Shown here one piece after another: positions 33,931-45,089 of a DNA stretch of 64,000 nucleotides. The translations under genes were made by a program, and so were the position numbers. This DNA is from Heterobilharzia americana (Eukaryota; Platyhelminthes; Trematoda; Strigeidida; Schistosomatidae): the NCBI GenBank assembly GCA_944470555.2, contig OX104134.1, positions 108,928,701 through 108,992,700 of the forward strand, in the 5' to 3' direction. Within the stretch, counting starts at the first letter, position 1. Every line of letters begins with the position of its first letter. Under the pieces are notes generated by a model. The model did not search any database. It was given only the letters and a program-made list of their open reading frames with translations, and had not been told where the DNA came from.

Positions 33931-36637
33931 ACATTGCGTCATCATCATCATCATTATCAACATAGGACCAGGAATTACTGCGTAACGGTCCGAGTTGCCA
34001 CACCTCATATCAGTATATCAAGTAAAAAGGCAGTGAGGCGCAAGATGAAGATGAGAAAATTCAGTCAAAAGAAATATAAAGTACGAAGAGAGAGAATGAG
34101 AAAATGAGAAAAGCCAACAGTCGAAGACTTCATACATTTGGTGCCATGTTTTGGTCTGGCCACCTCGGGCCTTTTTCCAGCCTGGACCTACTTCGGCCAA
34201 CATTGTGTGACGAGATAATCGGTGACTAGGCATACGTAGTACGTGTCCCAACCATCTCAGTCGATGAAGGTTCACAACCGTGTCAACTGACTTACCTCTT
34301 CTCCCCAACACTCTACTCCTGACTTCTGCGTTACTCACATGGTGACACCACGGAATACGTCCTATACTACGAAGGCAACGGTGGTCAAACACTTGAAGCC
34401 TTCTCATATCTTCCACTTTCAATGGCCATGTTTCACATCCATACAGTAGAACAGACCGAACTGCTGTTCAGAGAGTGGGCACCTTGACGGACACCACTCG
34501 ATGAACATAGCTCCCTGGACATCTCACTATAGGCTCTAATACGCCCACAAGTGTTCGAGTAGAGAGCCTTCAATAACGTGAGGGACTTACTCAGGATGCC
34601 TTTCAGTAAGACATGGCCATAAGACGTCTCGATCAACGGAGTCATATGCCGATTTCAGGTCAAAAATGAAGCTATTGTCGGGAGTTGCATATAAAAGGCA
34701 ATCGCATATCATGCGGCACCACACATGACGTGATTTGGCAAAAGTCAAACGAGCCTCTCGCATTCGTACAGAGATTTCATCGAGTACTGAGCCAGCCACC
34801 ACAGCTGGTCACACACATACCAGGTAAGTGAAGTGGTCAACACAATCAACCACTACACTCTCTAGTGTTAGCTACTGTGGGGCACCGTTGAAGACCAATC
34901 CTGGAGCAACAATTTGCATTTGGGTGGTGAGAAACGCATCCCAAACACTCTAAAATTGTGTCTAGAAGACTCTGCAGCTTGTCAGCGTCTTCACCTAACA
35001 GGACTACGTCATCTGCATATTCTACGTCTAACGAAAGTACTGCTGAGATTAGGTCAACCTCTGAGTGGTCAGGTGACGAGAGGGAGACCTCCATAAGAAT
35101 ATCTACGATAAAATTGAATAGGAATGGAGAGAGTGAGGCACCCTTGACGGGCACAACTCAACGAGCACAGCTCCCCGGACATCTCACTATAGGTTCTAGC
35201 ACGCGCACAAGTGTTCGAGTACAAAGCCTTCAATAAGGTGATGTACTTACTCGGCACACCTTTCAGTAGCTGTCGGTCATCCAACTCTCCTTGAAGTTGG
35301 GAAAGCTGCATCGAACCTGAAACAATGCAAACTAGCAGGACCAGACAGTTTGCCATCTAAAGTTTTCAACAATGGAGGTAGAAAATTTTTGATAAGAGTG
35401 ACGGAGATACTCTAGGTGGTATATAGGAATCACAGGTAGTGTCGTCAGACTAGCACACTTCATTGATCGTCACACTCTATAGGACAGAGAAATCTTCCTG
35501 CGACAACCGTAGGGGGACTAGTTTGACTCATGTGTCCAAGATCCTAGCGTTCATAGTTATCCAACGCCGAAGTGGAACTCGAGAATAGCGAACCCAAGAA
35601 AACCAAACAGGATGGACATGAACGACGGTGGATCAACCAAATTCTTACCCCATGACGGGTTCTGGAACACAGGCATACCTACCGGCCAGTGGCCGACACT
35701 CACCTTATTTCTCGACCCGATGGCGTCCTTTTACTATCGATCGTGAGGTGTTTTTGGCATTGTCTCACTGTGAAGGCAGTACGCTAATCAGTGCTCTCTA
35801 CTCGAACTCATGCAGCTATGTAAAAGCTTACAGAGTTTTCATGTGAATTGACGACAACTAGTGGTATCTGCTAGGGATGGCTACTGTCACAATTCTCGCT
35901 CGACGTTGTCGTAGACGCAATAATGGAGATAGAATTAGGTGCATCTGAGTTCAGTGAAATGAACCTACCCCCTGGAAGTCATCTGGTTGACGTGGAGTAT
36001 GCAGACGATATTGTCGCGCTAGGTGAAGACTGAGAAAATGGTGAGTCTTTTAAATACGCTTAGCAGAAGTCTGAGTATGTTTTTGGCACGCGTCTCGCAC
36101 CTGTGCCTTCTTGGATTACTCATCGGCCTTTGACTCTGTGTTCCCAGATCACTTCTGTTAAAGAAGCTTGCCATAACTCATACTGCGTCAGGGGTTACAA
36201 AGTGGCTGCATTTTTACTTTTCTGGAAGGAAACAACACACTGTTTATAAAGTGAAGCGCTCCACTTCGTTACTTACTAAGGCTGGTGTGCCTCAAGGTGC
36301 AGTACTTTCTTGGTTTTAGTTTTCGTTCTTTTTGCATGACTTACCTTATTCTGTTGGAAATAATTTAATTAAGTATGCTAAGGACCTGATGGTTTCTATT
36401 TCAGTTAACTCTCGTTTAGATTGCTATGAATTAAATGGTTTCTTTTCTAAAATTGACTAGTGGTTTCTCTCAAATGGTCTCAAGCTAAGCCCTATTTAAA
36501 TGTCAGCTTGTTAATTTTGGCCTCAGGTGTATACAAGACTTGTGTGAGCTGCATAAGTCTCATGACACCCGTTGCATTGATGGCATTTCTGCAGAAAGTA
36601 AATCCAGTGTTAACCATCATCGATTGGGTTTTACTTC
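33738..36637. repeat. Tandem array unit 3, uninterrupted
   Basis: 2900 bases between TCTCTGTTGG landmarks at 33741 and 36641. All internal pieces coincide with unit 2 shifted by 2900 bases. Confidence 0.93.
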
Positions 36638-37343
36638 TGATCTCTGTTGGTCGTCTCATATCCAACTGACTCATGAAAAAATCTTTCGTTTACGTATTAC
36701 ATAAAGGAACTGAGGCTTTCTGGCATAACTTCACTTCTACTTGTACAATTTAATAATTTCTGCATTTACTTATTCTTGTCTATTGTTTCTCGTTGATTTT
36801 TCCTGATCTACTGAAAAAAATAACTATGTTACATTGCGTCATCATCATCATCATTATCAACATAGGACCAGGAATTACTGCGTAACGGTCCGAGTTGCCA
36901 CACCTCATATCAGTATATCAAGTAAAAAGGCAGTGAGGCGCAAGATGAAGATGAGAAAATTCAGTCAAAAGAAATATAAAGTACGAAGAGAGAGAATGAG
37001 AAAATGAGAAAAGCCAACAGTCGAAGACTTCATACATTTGGTGCCATGTTTTGGTCTGGCCACCTCGGGCCTTTTTCCAGCCTGGACCTACTTCGGCCAA
37101 CATTGTGTGACGAGATAATCGGTGACTAGGCATACGTAGTACGTGTCCCAACCATCTCAGTCGATGAAGGTTCACAACCGTGTCAACTGACTTACCTCTT
37201 CTCCCCAACACTCTACTCCTGACTTCTGCGTTACTCACATGGTGACACCACGGAATACGTCCTATACTACGAAGGCAACGGTGGTCAAACACTTGAAGCC
37301 TTCTCATATCTTCCACTTTCAATGGCCATGTTTCACAGCCATA
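36638..37343. repeat. Partial fourth array unit merging into a longer family B RTE
   Basis: Matches the start of units 2 and 3 (CR1 piece, family B 3' UTR and C terminus) up to about 37336, then continues as an undeleted family B element, whereas the units lose about 470 bases after CTGCTGT and resume at GGCACCTTGACGG. Confidence 0.88.
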
Positions 37344-38820
37344 CAGTAGAACAGAGCGGACTGCTGTGCAGTACACGCGACCCTTAATAGACAAACGAAT
37401 ATCACGGCGGCGCCATAGGTGGCGCAAATTGGCAAAAGCCAATCGAGCCTTTTGTATCCGTGCAGAAATCTCATCGGCAACTGACCCACCAGGATTGATC
37501 CTACTTCCCAGGTAAGTGAAGTGGTCAACACACTCAACCACTTCACTCTCTATTGTTAACCGCGGTGGGGCACCGCTGAAGACCAGTCCTGGAGCAAAAA
37601 TTTGCATTTGGGTGGTGAAAATCGCATCCCAAACATTCTCAAATTCCCACTCAAAGTGTTCAGAAGACTCTGCATCTTGTCAGCGTCTTCACCTAACAGG
37701 ACTATGTCATCTGCATATTCTAGATCTAAAGAAAATTCACCTGTGATTGGGTCAACGTCTGTGTAATTAGGTGACGAGAGGGAAACCTCCATAAGAATAT
37801 CTATGATAAAATTAAATAAGAATGGGGATAGTGCGCATCCTTGACGGACACCACTTGATGAGTATAGCTCCCTGGACAACTCGCCATAGGCTCTAACACA
37901 CCCACAAGTGTTCGAGTAGAGAGCTTTCAATAAGGTGATGTACTTACTAGGCACGCCTTTCAGTGACAGACACTGCCATAAGACTTCTCGATCAACGGAG
38001 TCAAATGCCGCCTTCAGGTCGAGAAATACAGCTATTGTCGGGCGTCTGTAAGCATGCCTATGTTCCAGGACCTGGCGCAGTGTGAATATTTGGTCGATAC
38101 ATCCACGGCCAGGTCTAAAGCCTGCCTGGTTTTCTCGGGCTTGCTGTTCCCGAGCTCCACTCAGGCGTCGGAGAATTATAGAACTTAGGATCTTAGACAT
38201 TATGTTCGTCAAGCTGATTCCTCTGTGGTTATCACAAGAGGACTTCTCGCCTTTCTTGAAGACTGGGATAATGAGTGACTTAGACCAGTCGGAGGGGATC
38301 GTATTTGATTCCCATATACTGGCTAACACTTCCGTTAGCCTGACTAAGAGCACTCTACCACCATTCTTGTATACCTCAGCAGGTAGTCCGTCTGGTCCTG
38401 CTGCCCTTCCTCGTTTCAGGCTACCTACCGCTTTCTCAACTTCTTCTAGTGTTGGGGGACCTGTCTCTATGTCCCATTCAGGATCCGACTGGATAGCGGG
38501 CAACGCAATCGTGGCTGGAGGCCAGTTAAACTGTTCCTCAAAGTGTTCTGCCCATCGTCCTAGTCGCCTTCCCTGCGAGTGAATCGCAGATCCGTCCTTC
38601 TCCGCTATAGCCTCACTAACTGTTGTTGACCATTTCCCCCCAGTCTCCTTAATAAGTCTAAATAACTGTCTACTGTTACCGATCGCCGCTGCCTTTTCCA
38701 TCTCTTTAGCCTTCGCTGCCCACCACTGTTCACGATCGTTGGTTACATTGCGTACGGCTTTGAAAGCCGTCAGCAGGGTAAGTGCTGTGCCTCCGGCCCA
38801 ACTGATTAACACTGTAGTTG
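36860..38820 (-). pseudogene. Family B RTE, 5'-truncated, one frameshift
   Basis: The upstream frame 37556-38812 (418 codons) holds the RT: RGRAAGPDGLPAEVYKNGG, KKGEKSSCDNHRGISLTNI, NQAGFRPGRGCIDQI, FLDLKAAFDSVDREVLW, SGVRQGCALSPFLFNF and the catalytic YADDIVLLGEDADKMQ. The downstream frame 36918-37607 continues with VVECVDHFTYLG, SVLLYGCETW and the C terminus KVEDMRRLQVFDHRC. The change of frame sits near the CCCC at about 37567, so a one-base change in that run explains it. The endonuclease is absent: the copy begins in the linker at about 38820, as expected for incomplete reverse transcription. This is the least damaged family B copy in the window. Confidence 0.92.
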
Positions 38821-39125
38821 ACAGACATTTAAATTCTAGCTACAGTAATTTTAACTGACATTGAGCATCCCACTTCAATCACAGCTCTTTCTTTGTATCC
38901 CCTCAGGGAGGACAAGAAGAAATTACCTAAGACTAGACACCCGTACAGTAAAGTACAAGAATTCGACTATACCTTAACTTGCATGCATATTATGTGGGGG
39001 GAAATGTGTTAGAACAGAGCTCACATGTCAATTTTGTGACACTTAACAATCTCATTTCCACAACTTAATTAACAATGTAAAATGTTCTTGTTTTTAATAT
39101 TCCTTACACATACTTTTTGTTATTG
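38821..39125. other. SLC30A9 intron, nothing recognised
   Basis: AT-rich DNA between retroelement pieces. The stretch from about 38995 (TATGTGGGGGGAAATGTGTT) may begin an LTR that ends with the short repeat at 39130-39200. I could not confirm this. Confidence 0.45.
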
Positions 39126-39129
39126 TTTC

Positions 39130-39200
39130 AGTATATCATGCTGAGAATCCCAAACTATACCAAAAGTTGTTTGTAATAAGGTTATTATTATTATATTTGA
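39130..39200 (+). repeat. Copy 2 of the short repeat with TTATTATTATTA tail
   Basis: ATGCTGAGAATCCCAAACTA, then TTGTTTGTAATAAGGTTATT and a TTA tail. Related to 13945-14040 and 41615-41690. Confidence 0.5.
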
Positions 39201-39224
39201 AACTTGTATCATCTGTGGAGCCGC

Positions 39225-39960
39225 TTAGCGAGATGTCCGACTATCTATCAAAGGATGAGTATGCTGTGCTGCAGCCAGTTCTTTCCTGTTGTACGGCTGA
39301 GACATGGCCGCTGAAAGTATAAGACATGAAGCAATTACAGGGTTTTCATCACAAATGTCGCATTTGGTAGAATCAACATGTGAGGAATGTCGAGGTCACG
39401 TAAGAGTACTAGACAAGACAGGCAAATCGATTATTAGAGTTGTGAACCTTGATCAACTGAGATGGCTTAGACATGTACTGCGCATACCGTGAGATCGCCT
39501 TCCTCGATGTGCCATGTCGGAAGAAGTTAACTGGGTTGGTAGAGGGTCCAGGGTGGGCAGACCAAGACTTGGCACCAGTCCATGGAGTCTCTTAATGTTG
39601 GTGTGAGTTGTGTGGGGCAAGGTAGGCTGCCTGATTGGGGTCGCCAAGAGGAAAGGAATCAATGTTTGAGGACTCTTCATGACATGGCTGAAATTCGGTC
39701 ACAGTGGTGCAGATGTATTCAATTCTTTGACGTCCTCTGAAGCTTTAATATTTGCATTAACCTTTATTTTCAGATTGTCTATTCTCCCACACTAATTTAT
39801 CTTCTTTGATATCACTCTTTTTTATCTACATGTTCTTTTTGAACTACTGTAAAGTGTAGCAACTCGACCTGATGCATTTGTGTGCGAGGTTTAACGTTGA
39901 TTTTGTGAAACAATTGCTGAAGCAATTGAGTAATTCTTGGTAAGTTAATAAATGTAAAGA
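39225..39960 (+). pseudogene. Family B RTE C terminus and 3' UTR, divergent subfamily
   Basis: The plus strand carries the C-terminal pattern GKSIIRVVNLDQLRWLRHVL followed by GRGSRVGRPRLGTSP and a long 3' UTR, closely related to the end of the copy at 58770-61690 (shared GTGTGCGAG near the end). The reading frame is interrupted before and after this stretch. Confidence 0.75.
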
Positions 39961-40675
39961 TAGTTTTGATCACAGGGAAACACCGGGTAGAGAACTATTG
40001 TATATTAAACCTATGTATCATTCTGGTTACAGACTTCCCAATCTTGCGTACCTACACCACATAGGATATGGAAACCATAAATTTCGAGCTTCACAGTGAG
40101 TGTTTTGCATTAAGCAACTTTTGGAATTTATTACTGGCAGCAGTAACCTCGAAAATCAGTGTAAATGAAATTGAAAGAATAAAGGGTCCATGAACATTCC
40201 TGGTTATAGATTTGTTGGTGAAGTTAAGAAAGAACACAACAACACAATATAGTATGATTAAGTTAAGGCGTCGTCAAGTTCCTATGTTTTAACAGTTGGT
40301 TGGCACACAAGGACTGGCTAATAAAAACATCTTAATCCTGTTCAGCCCCTCTTCAAGGGGGCGGAAACCGGATAATGAAGGATTCAGATACCTCGGTCTA
40401 CAACAATGTAGAAAAAGAGACATGATGTAAGATGAAACTTCCCTTTTAGTTTAGTCTTTTACCAAGTCGACATAGAAATATTGCAAAACATTGAGGAGAA
40501 TGCTTATAACTTGCAGGCATAGAGTGGTTATGTGGTATTCGAGTCCCAGAAGTTTAATGATCAGTGGATTAATTGTTTATGAACTGTGTGGTCCTCCTTC
40601 ACAATGTCTCAGAAAAACACACCTCCATCTTAACAGAAATAATCTTTAAAGAACAGATAAGATTATGCAACCTAC
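39961..40675. other. SLC30A9 intron, nothing recognised
   Basis: No coding or repeat motif identified. Confidence 0.55.
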
Positions 40676-40961
40676 CTTCCGATCAACATTTCAGTATTTG
40701 TATGTATAATCAAACCAGCGACTACAGCCAGGATTGCACTGACACATATCCCTCCGATTGCATCAGGTAAAACATGCCCAGTGTAAGCAGTTATGGCCAT
40801 AGCAGATCCTGCCACCATAACACCAATAACTGCAGCGAAATCTTCAAGTAAAACCATGCTGGTACTAGGGTCAACTCCAGAAAATAACCAGTGTCTAACA
40901 GAATCAAAGTTTAAACGTTTGGCACTTCTTAGAGCTTCGCGATATGCAAATGCTAGAGTGC
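40676..40961 (-). CDS. SLC30A9: SLC30A9 exon with central membrane segments
   Basis: Encodes AFAYREALRSAKRLNFDSV, then SGVDPSTSMVLLEDFAAVIG, then two hydrophobic segments ending IIHTNTEMLIGR. The ZnT9 signature DPSTNVVLLEDTAAVLG and the later YTNTEALLGR are both matched. The LLED-AAV helix corresponds to the CDF membrane segment that supplies metal-site acids. Acceptor AATTTTATCAAG-like at 40962-40963; donor GTAGGT after 40676. It enters with two bases (GC) completing Ser and leaves with two bases (AG) completing Arg in the exon at 22504, so phases agree on both sides. Confidence 0.96.
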
Positions 40962-41610
40962 CTTGATAAAAGAATCAGTAAAAACATTGATGGAAGAATT
41001 TTTTAGAGAAATACATCACAAGAACGGGAATTAGATCAAAATAAGATAGAAATGGTCCAAATAAAATAGACTCCACTCGAAGTAGTATCATGAACTTTTC
41101 AAAATAGTCAACCTATCCCCAATAACAATAGTGATCACTCACTCCACATGTTGAAACTGGTCCTTTTTGTTTACCTTGATGTCCCTTTTCTTCGATCCAC
41201 TTCATCATCGCGACCTGGTTGAACCTTGGACTTAGCCCACCAGATACATTGCACCAAATTATTTGCTTTCCGTTTGTTTTAATATTTCAAACATGTCAAT
41301 CACAAGTATCGTGTACTCTTGTGCCGTTTTCGAGTTAGTAATAAAACGAAAGAAAAAATGTCACGTCACGTCAGAAACGGACCTTTAAGAGCAGAGACAT
41401 AGCACGAACATCGAATTCTTGTACTGGTTGAATAATCCTTCATCACAAAAATTGTGCACGATTTCCTGTTTATTCATTATTATAAACTGGACGTTAATCT
41501 CACACCAGTTGGCAGTTTTACATTATTGCCTTTAATACTGTTATTATTAACGTCATTTAGATGCAATAATCACTTCCTTTGAAAATACTGTTATGTGAGT
41601 GAATATTTTA
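40962..41610. other. SLC30A9 intron, nothing recognised
   Basis: No motif identified on either strand. Confidence 0.55.
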
Positions 41611-41614
41611 AAAC

Positions 41615-41690
41615 ATTACACACTCAGAATTTCAAACTATATCGAATATATTGTTTGGAATAAAGCGATTATTATTACTATTGTTCGCTT
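41615..41690 (+). repeat. Copy 3 of the short repeat with AATAAAGCGATTATTATTA
   Basis: CACTCAGAATTTCAAACTAT, then TTGTTTGGAATAAAGCGATT and a TTA-rich tail. See copies at 13945 and 39130. Confidence 0.5.
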
Positions 41691-41877
41691 TTGTGACGTT
41701 TGAGGTGGCGCACTTGTGTACAAGGTTCTAAATTGATCTGTGATGTACCAGGTCGCTTACCCACCTCAGTTTGATCAGTTACATATTACCACAAAGCCAC
41801 ATTGCCCATCTGAGTTTTGAGACGCTAATGAAACTTATGAAAGCTTGGAAGCTAGTGAAGCCTCCATCCATCCGAAT

Positions 41878-42323
41878 CAACATAGGACCAGACTTTACTG
41901 CGTAACGATCCAAGTTGCAACACCTCATATCATTACATCAAGTAAAAAGGCAGTCAACTGCAAGATGAAGATAAGAAAATTCAGTCACAAGAAATGTAAA
42001 GTACTCAAAGAGAGAAATGAAAAAACGAGGAAATAGTGAGATTCAGAATAGCGTTTAGATGAGGATAATGTGTGCATACATCTGCACCACTGACTTCGTT
42101 CTGAGTCATATCACCTATAGTCTCCAACCAATGGTTTCACTTATCCCACGGACCAGACAACCGGCTAGTCTGCATAGCTCCACATAGCTCAAAGCAGCAG
42201 TCAAACACTTCATGCATTGGTGCCATGTTTTGGTCTGGCCACTTCGGGCCTTTTTCAGTCCGGACCTGCTTCGGCCAACAATGTGTGAAGAGGCAGACGG
42301 CGACTAGGCATACGTAACACGTG
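41878..42323 (-). repeat. Family B RTE 3' end, 5'-truncated
   Basis: Nearly identical to about 24030-24465: a 3' UTR with GCGTAACGATCCAAGTTGCA and a short stretch of the C terminus. It stops at CGTAACACGTG, where ordinary intron sequence begins, so it is a short independent insertion of the same subfamily. Confidence 0.88.
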
Positions 42324-42809
42324 AAACCTTTTGGTTATTGTGTTTAGTAGAATCAAATTCACTAGTAAATAGAGTATTGTGAATCATGGTGCCTGATACA
42401 CAAAATCAAGGAGTCATATGAACTGAACTTTGCATTATATGTTCTAGTTGTAGAAATAGTAAATATCAAGGCATGTTGTAATAAGCAAAGAATATGTAAA
42501 GAATCACTACCATATCTTATATTTCTTTTTAACTACATCTTATAAATTCGGAACTTTGTAAGGGTTTATTGATTTCAAGGGAGTATTCACCACGTACGGA
42601 CATTAGTTGGCGAACCATTGAAAACCTGGGAGCACTGGACATCTGTTTTGTCCCAATATGCGACTCCTCAGCGACGCGCACCCCTGACACTTAAAATGTA
42701 CATGAAGTAGTAAAAGCGTGAAGAGATAAGAAAAAAGCATACTACGTAACGACCCAAACTGAACAGCGTATTTCCCAAACATTCTAGGATGAAATATAAT
42801 GTAACTCAC
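42324..42809. other. SLC30A9 intron, nothing recognised
   Basis: No motif identified. Confidence 0.55.
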
Positions 42810-42849
42810 TTCCTTCGGAGAGAAGTGAGCCCAGCATTACCATTAAAGC
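42810..42849 (-). CDS. SLC30A9: SLC30A9 40-base exon
   Basis: Reads ALMVMLGSLLSEG plus the first base of Ser, matching the ZnT9 pattern ILAGSLVSEGA. Acceptor TTTCACAG, donor GTGAGT. It enters in phase 0 from the exon at 44908 and leaves in phase 1 to the exon at 40961, both consistent. Confidence 0.93.
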
Positions 42850-43014
42850 CTGTGAAAGGAAAACAACAAAAACAAATCAAATAAGCTTCACTGAAAATGT
42901 TAGTGAGCGATTGCAAACCAAAAGATGGATAACTATTGGCTAATATTTTAGTGAAGCTTATTAATTATGCAAATTTTAGTGAGTGAAGCATAACTCGGGT
43001 GGACTATACTATAT

Positions 43015-43210
43015 CTGTCGTTCAAGGGGTGGGTACTGTGACGCAGTGCCCTAAAGAATAATTCTGGCATTCAAAGCGATTGGTCCTGGGTTCAAATCTT
43101 AGTTGGGACAACTTCAATTATTAGGAGGTAGGTACACCCAGCTGACGAGCCCCAAGTAAGGCGAAACGCACCTCCTGGATTCTACTACCAACCACTATCC
43201 ACCATTACTG
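43015..43210 (+). repeat. Sm-alpha-like SINE unit with Pol III B box and hammerhead ribozyme
   Basis: A tRNA-like segment with a B box (GGGTTCAAATC, 43088-43098) precedes a hammerhead. Core strand CTGACGA is at 43142-43148, GAAA at 43163-43166 and the cleavage triplet CTC at 43172-43174. Helix I pairs CCAG with CTGG next to the core and GGTAG with CTACC further out, with an internal loop between. Helix II is a short GCC-GGC stem. This is the Sm-alpha arrangement known from schistosomes. Helix III is weak because the second pair is C opposite C. Self-cleavage activity is therefore uncertain. Confidence 0.82.
43142..43174 (+). ncRNA. Hammerhead ribozyme core
   Basis: CUGANGA with C at the free N position, GAAA, and a CUC cleavage triplet are all in canonical order and spacing for a minimal hammerhead. 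Confidence 0.78.
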
Positions 43211-44300
43211 GTTTAGGTGGTTGGGTAGATACACCAAGAATCTACTAATTAATATAGTGAAAGGAAACAAGGGGGGGGGGGTTGAGAATCCAGCAAGTTT
43301 AACAAAAGGTCCAGCTAAAAGATGTTTCAAAGAATTTAGTCTTAGGTTGTCCATCTTTTTTCTGTGATAATGAGTTTGTATAAAAACACTGCTAAAATAC
43401 ACCATCCACATTCGGATTCTCCATAATAATGTATGGCTGTACACACTAATGGAAAACGTGTTTAGAAGCAAAATGAAACTACAAAGAGAGTCTTTGAAGT
43501 TTGAGACAATGATGTTGAAAACCATGCTCATACGCTGACAGTGGCTAACAGTGAAACAATTCATTTGGTTAACTGAGAAATAATACGACACTGTTTAATT
43601 TTCAAAAATAAACAGTACCGAGTTCATGACTATGAAAGTAACTGGTAGAAAAAGATGTATGTTGACGAAATAATACGAATTTATAACATTTGTAAAAGGT
43701 GAAATATAGTGATCATCAAGAAGCAACCAGAGTAGAGGTTTCTATTCATATCATAATTATTAGTTACTTCAATCTACGCAATTAAATAGAAAATCGTTGC
43801 AGATTGAAAATGTAACAGCATAACAATCATTGAATTGCCAAGAAACGAAGGGGGTTAACGTGGTCAGCACATGGCAGATAAAAGTTATGGTCAGCAGTTA
43901 GAACACCAAAATAATTATTTACAATTCTGATCACAAGCAGAGACATGTGACAACTGTGGGAAGTATAGCTTTGTGTACACCGGAAATATCTTAAAATTAC
44001 GAAGACTGTATGTAAGGAAGCAGGATATGTAAACTCAGGAATTCACTTCAGTACAAGCGACGTATACAAAGAAGTATAGCTTGGAATCGTTCGAGGAAGA
44101 GCAAGAACTTACAAATTGTGAATACACACCCACTTGGTTGTAGACTGAGTGATATTAGATATATGGGATTCACGTAGGAAAGCAGATAGATCAAAACTAT
44201 ATTGGCCGTAACCAGCGTAAAAATCATTAAAATCAGAGGGGAACAAGGCGATTCATAATCTAGTCTAATTTTTAACGGTAGGCATCTGCAGATGATGAGG
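43211..44300. other. SLC30A9 intron with a G11 run
   Basis: Contains 11 consecutive G at 43271-43281. Otherwise no gene or repeat recognised. Confidence 0.55.
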
Positions 44301-44309
44301 TCAGCAAGT

Positions 44310-44660
44310 CAATATCACCGTAGGATCTGGCGTTAATGCGTAACGGTATAAGTTGCTACACCTACCTCATTTAAGCATATCAAGTGCGAAGGCATTACGA
44401 AGAAGGATAAAGAAATAAGGAAGGAGGTATTAAAAGGTTTTAGAAGATCTTGAAAAGAGTATAAGAAGGAATGAGACAGCAGTGAAATTCAGCATAACGA
44501 TTAAGTTAAAGATAATATGTAGGTAGATTTTCGCCAATGACATCGATTCTGAGTTATATCAACTGTAGTTTTCAACTGCCTATTTCGGTTGTCACGAGGA
44601 CCCCAATCAGAAAGTCAACATCTCTGTACACGGTTAAGATCAAAAATCACCGTTTACACC
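44310..44660 (-). repeat. Old family B RTE 3' UTR
   Basis: The segment TAATGCGTAACGGTATAAGT followed by a CATATCAAGTG-type stretch parallels the family B 3' UTR at 24960, but with many substitutions. No coding part is recognisable. Confidence 0.55.
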
Positions 44661-44907
44661 CTTCCCTAATTCATTAATTCAGTAACATAAAATTTGTACC
44701 TGCACTAGCTGTCAGACAATATAACAATATAACAAAAGGTATTTGACAGTTAGGTCAAGACCTCTTTGCCAAAATCCGAATACCGACTTCACGAGTGCCA
44801 AATTGGACACACGTAAATCACGCCGATCACTGGTCCACAACCGCCAACACATTGAATTAAAAACAATAAAACATCAGCCACGAAAACTCACATGATAAGT
44901 TACTTAC

Positions 44908-45043
44908 CAAATTGACAGATTCAAATGCATGTGGTTGTAAGACACCTTGTACACTGTGGTAGAACGTGAGACCAGCGCCAAGGAAGAAAATTGCAACACC
45001 ACTGATCAGAGACGACACATTACGCATCGGGATATAACCATAC
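44908..45043 (-). CDS. SLC30A9: SLC30A9 exon with YGYIPMRNVSSLISG
   Basis: After a TTCCTATAG acceptor it reads YGYIPMRNVSSLISGV, then FFLGAGLTFYHSVQGVLQPH and AFESVNL before GTAAGTAAC. The ZnT9 block YGYSNMRYISSLISGVGIF and the following GAGLSWYHGVMGLLHP are matched. 136 bases; the first G completes the Pro codon of the exon at 48649, and the exit is phase 0. Confidence 0.96.
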
Positions 45044-45089
45044 CTATAGGAAAGAAATAAACACATGATATGAATATACGATGTAGGTT

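Noticed and set aside
24728..37343. CRISPR-like or protein-coding tandem repeat
   Set aside because: The units are 2.9 kb and made of known retroelement pieces without spacers.
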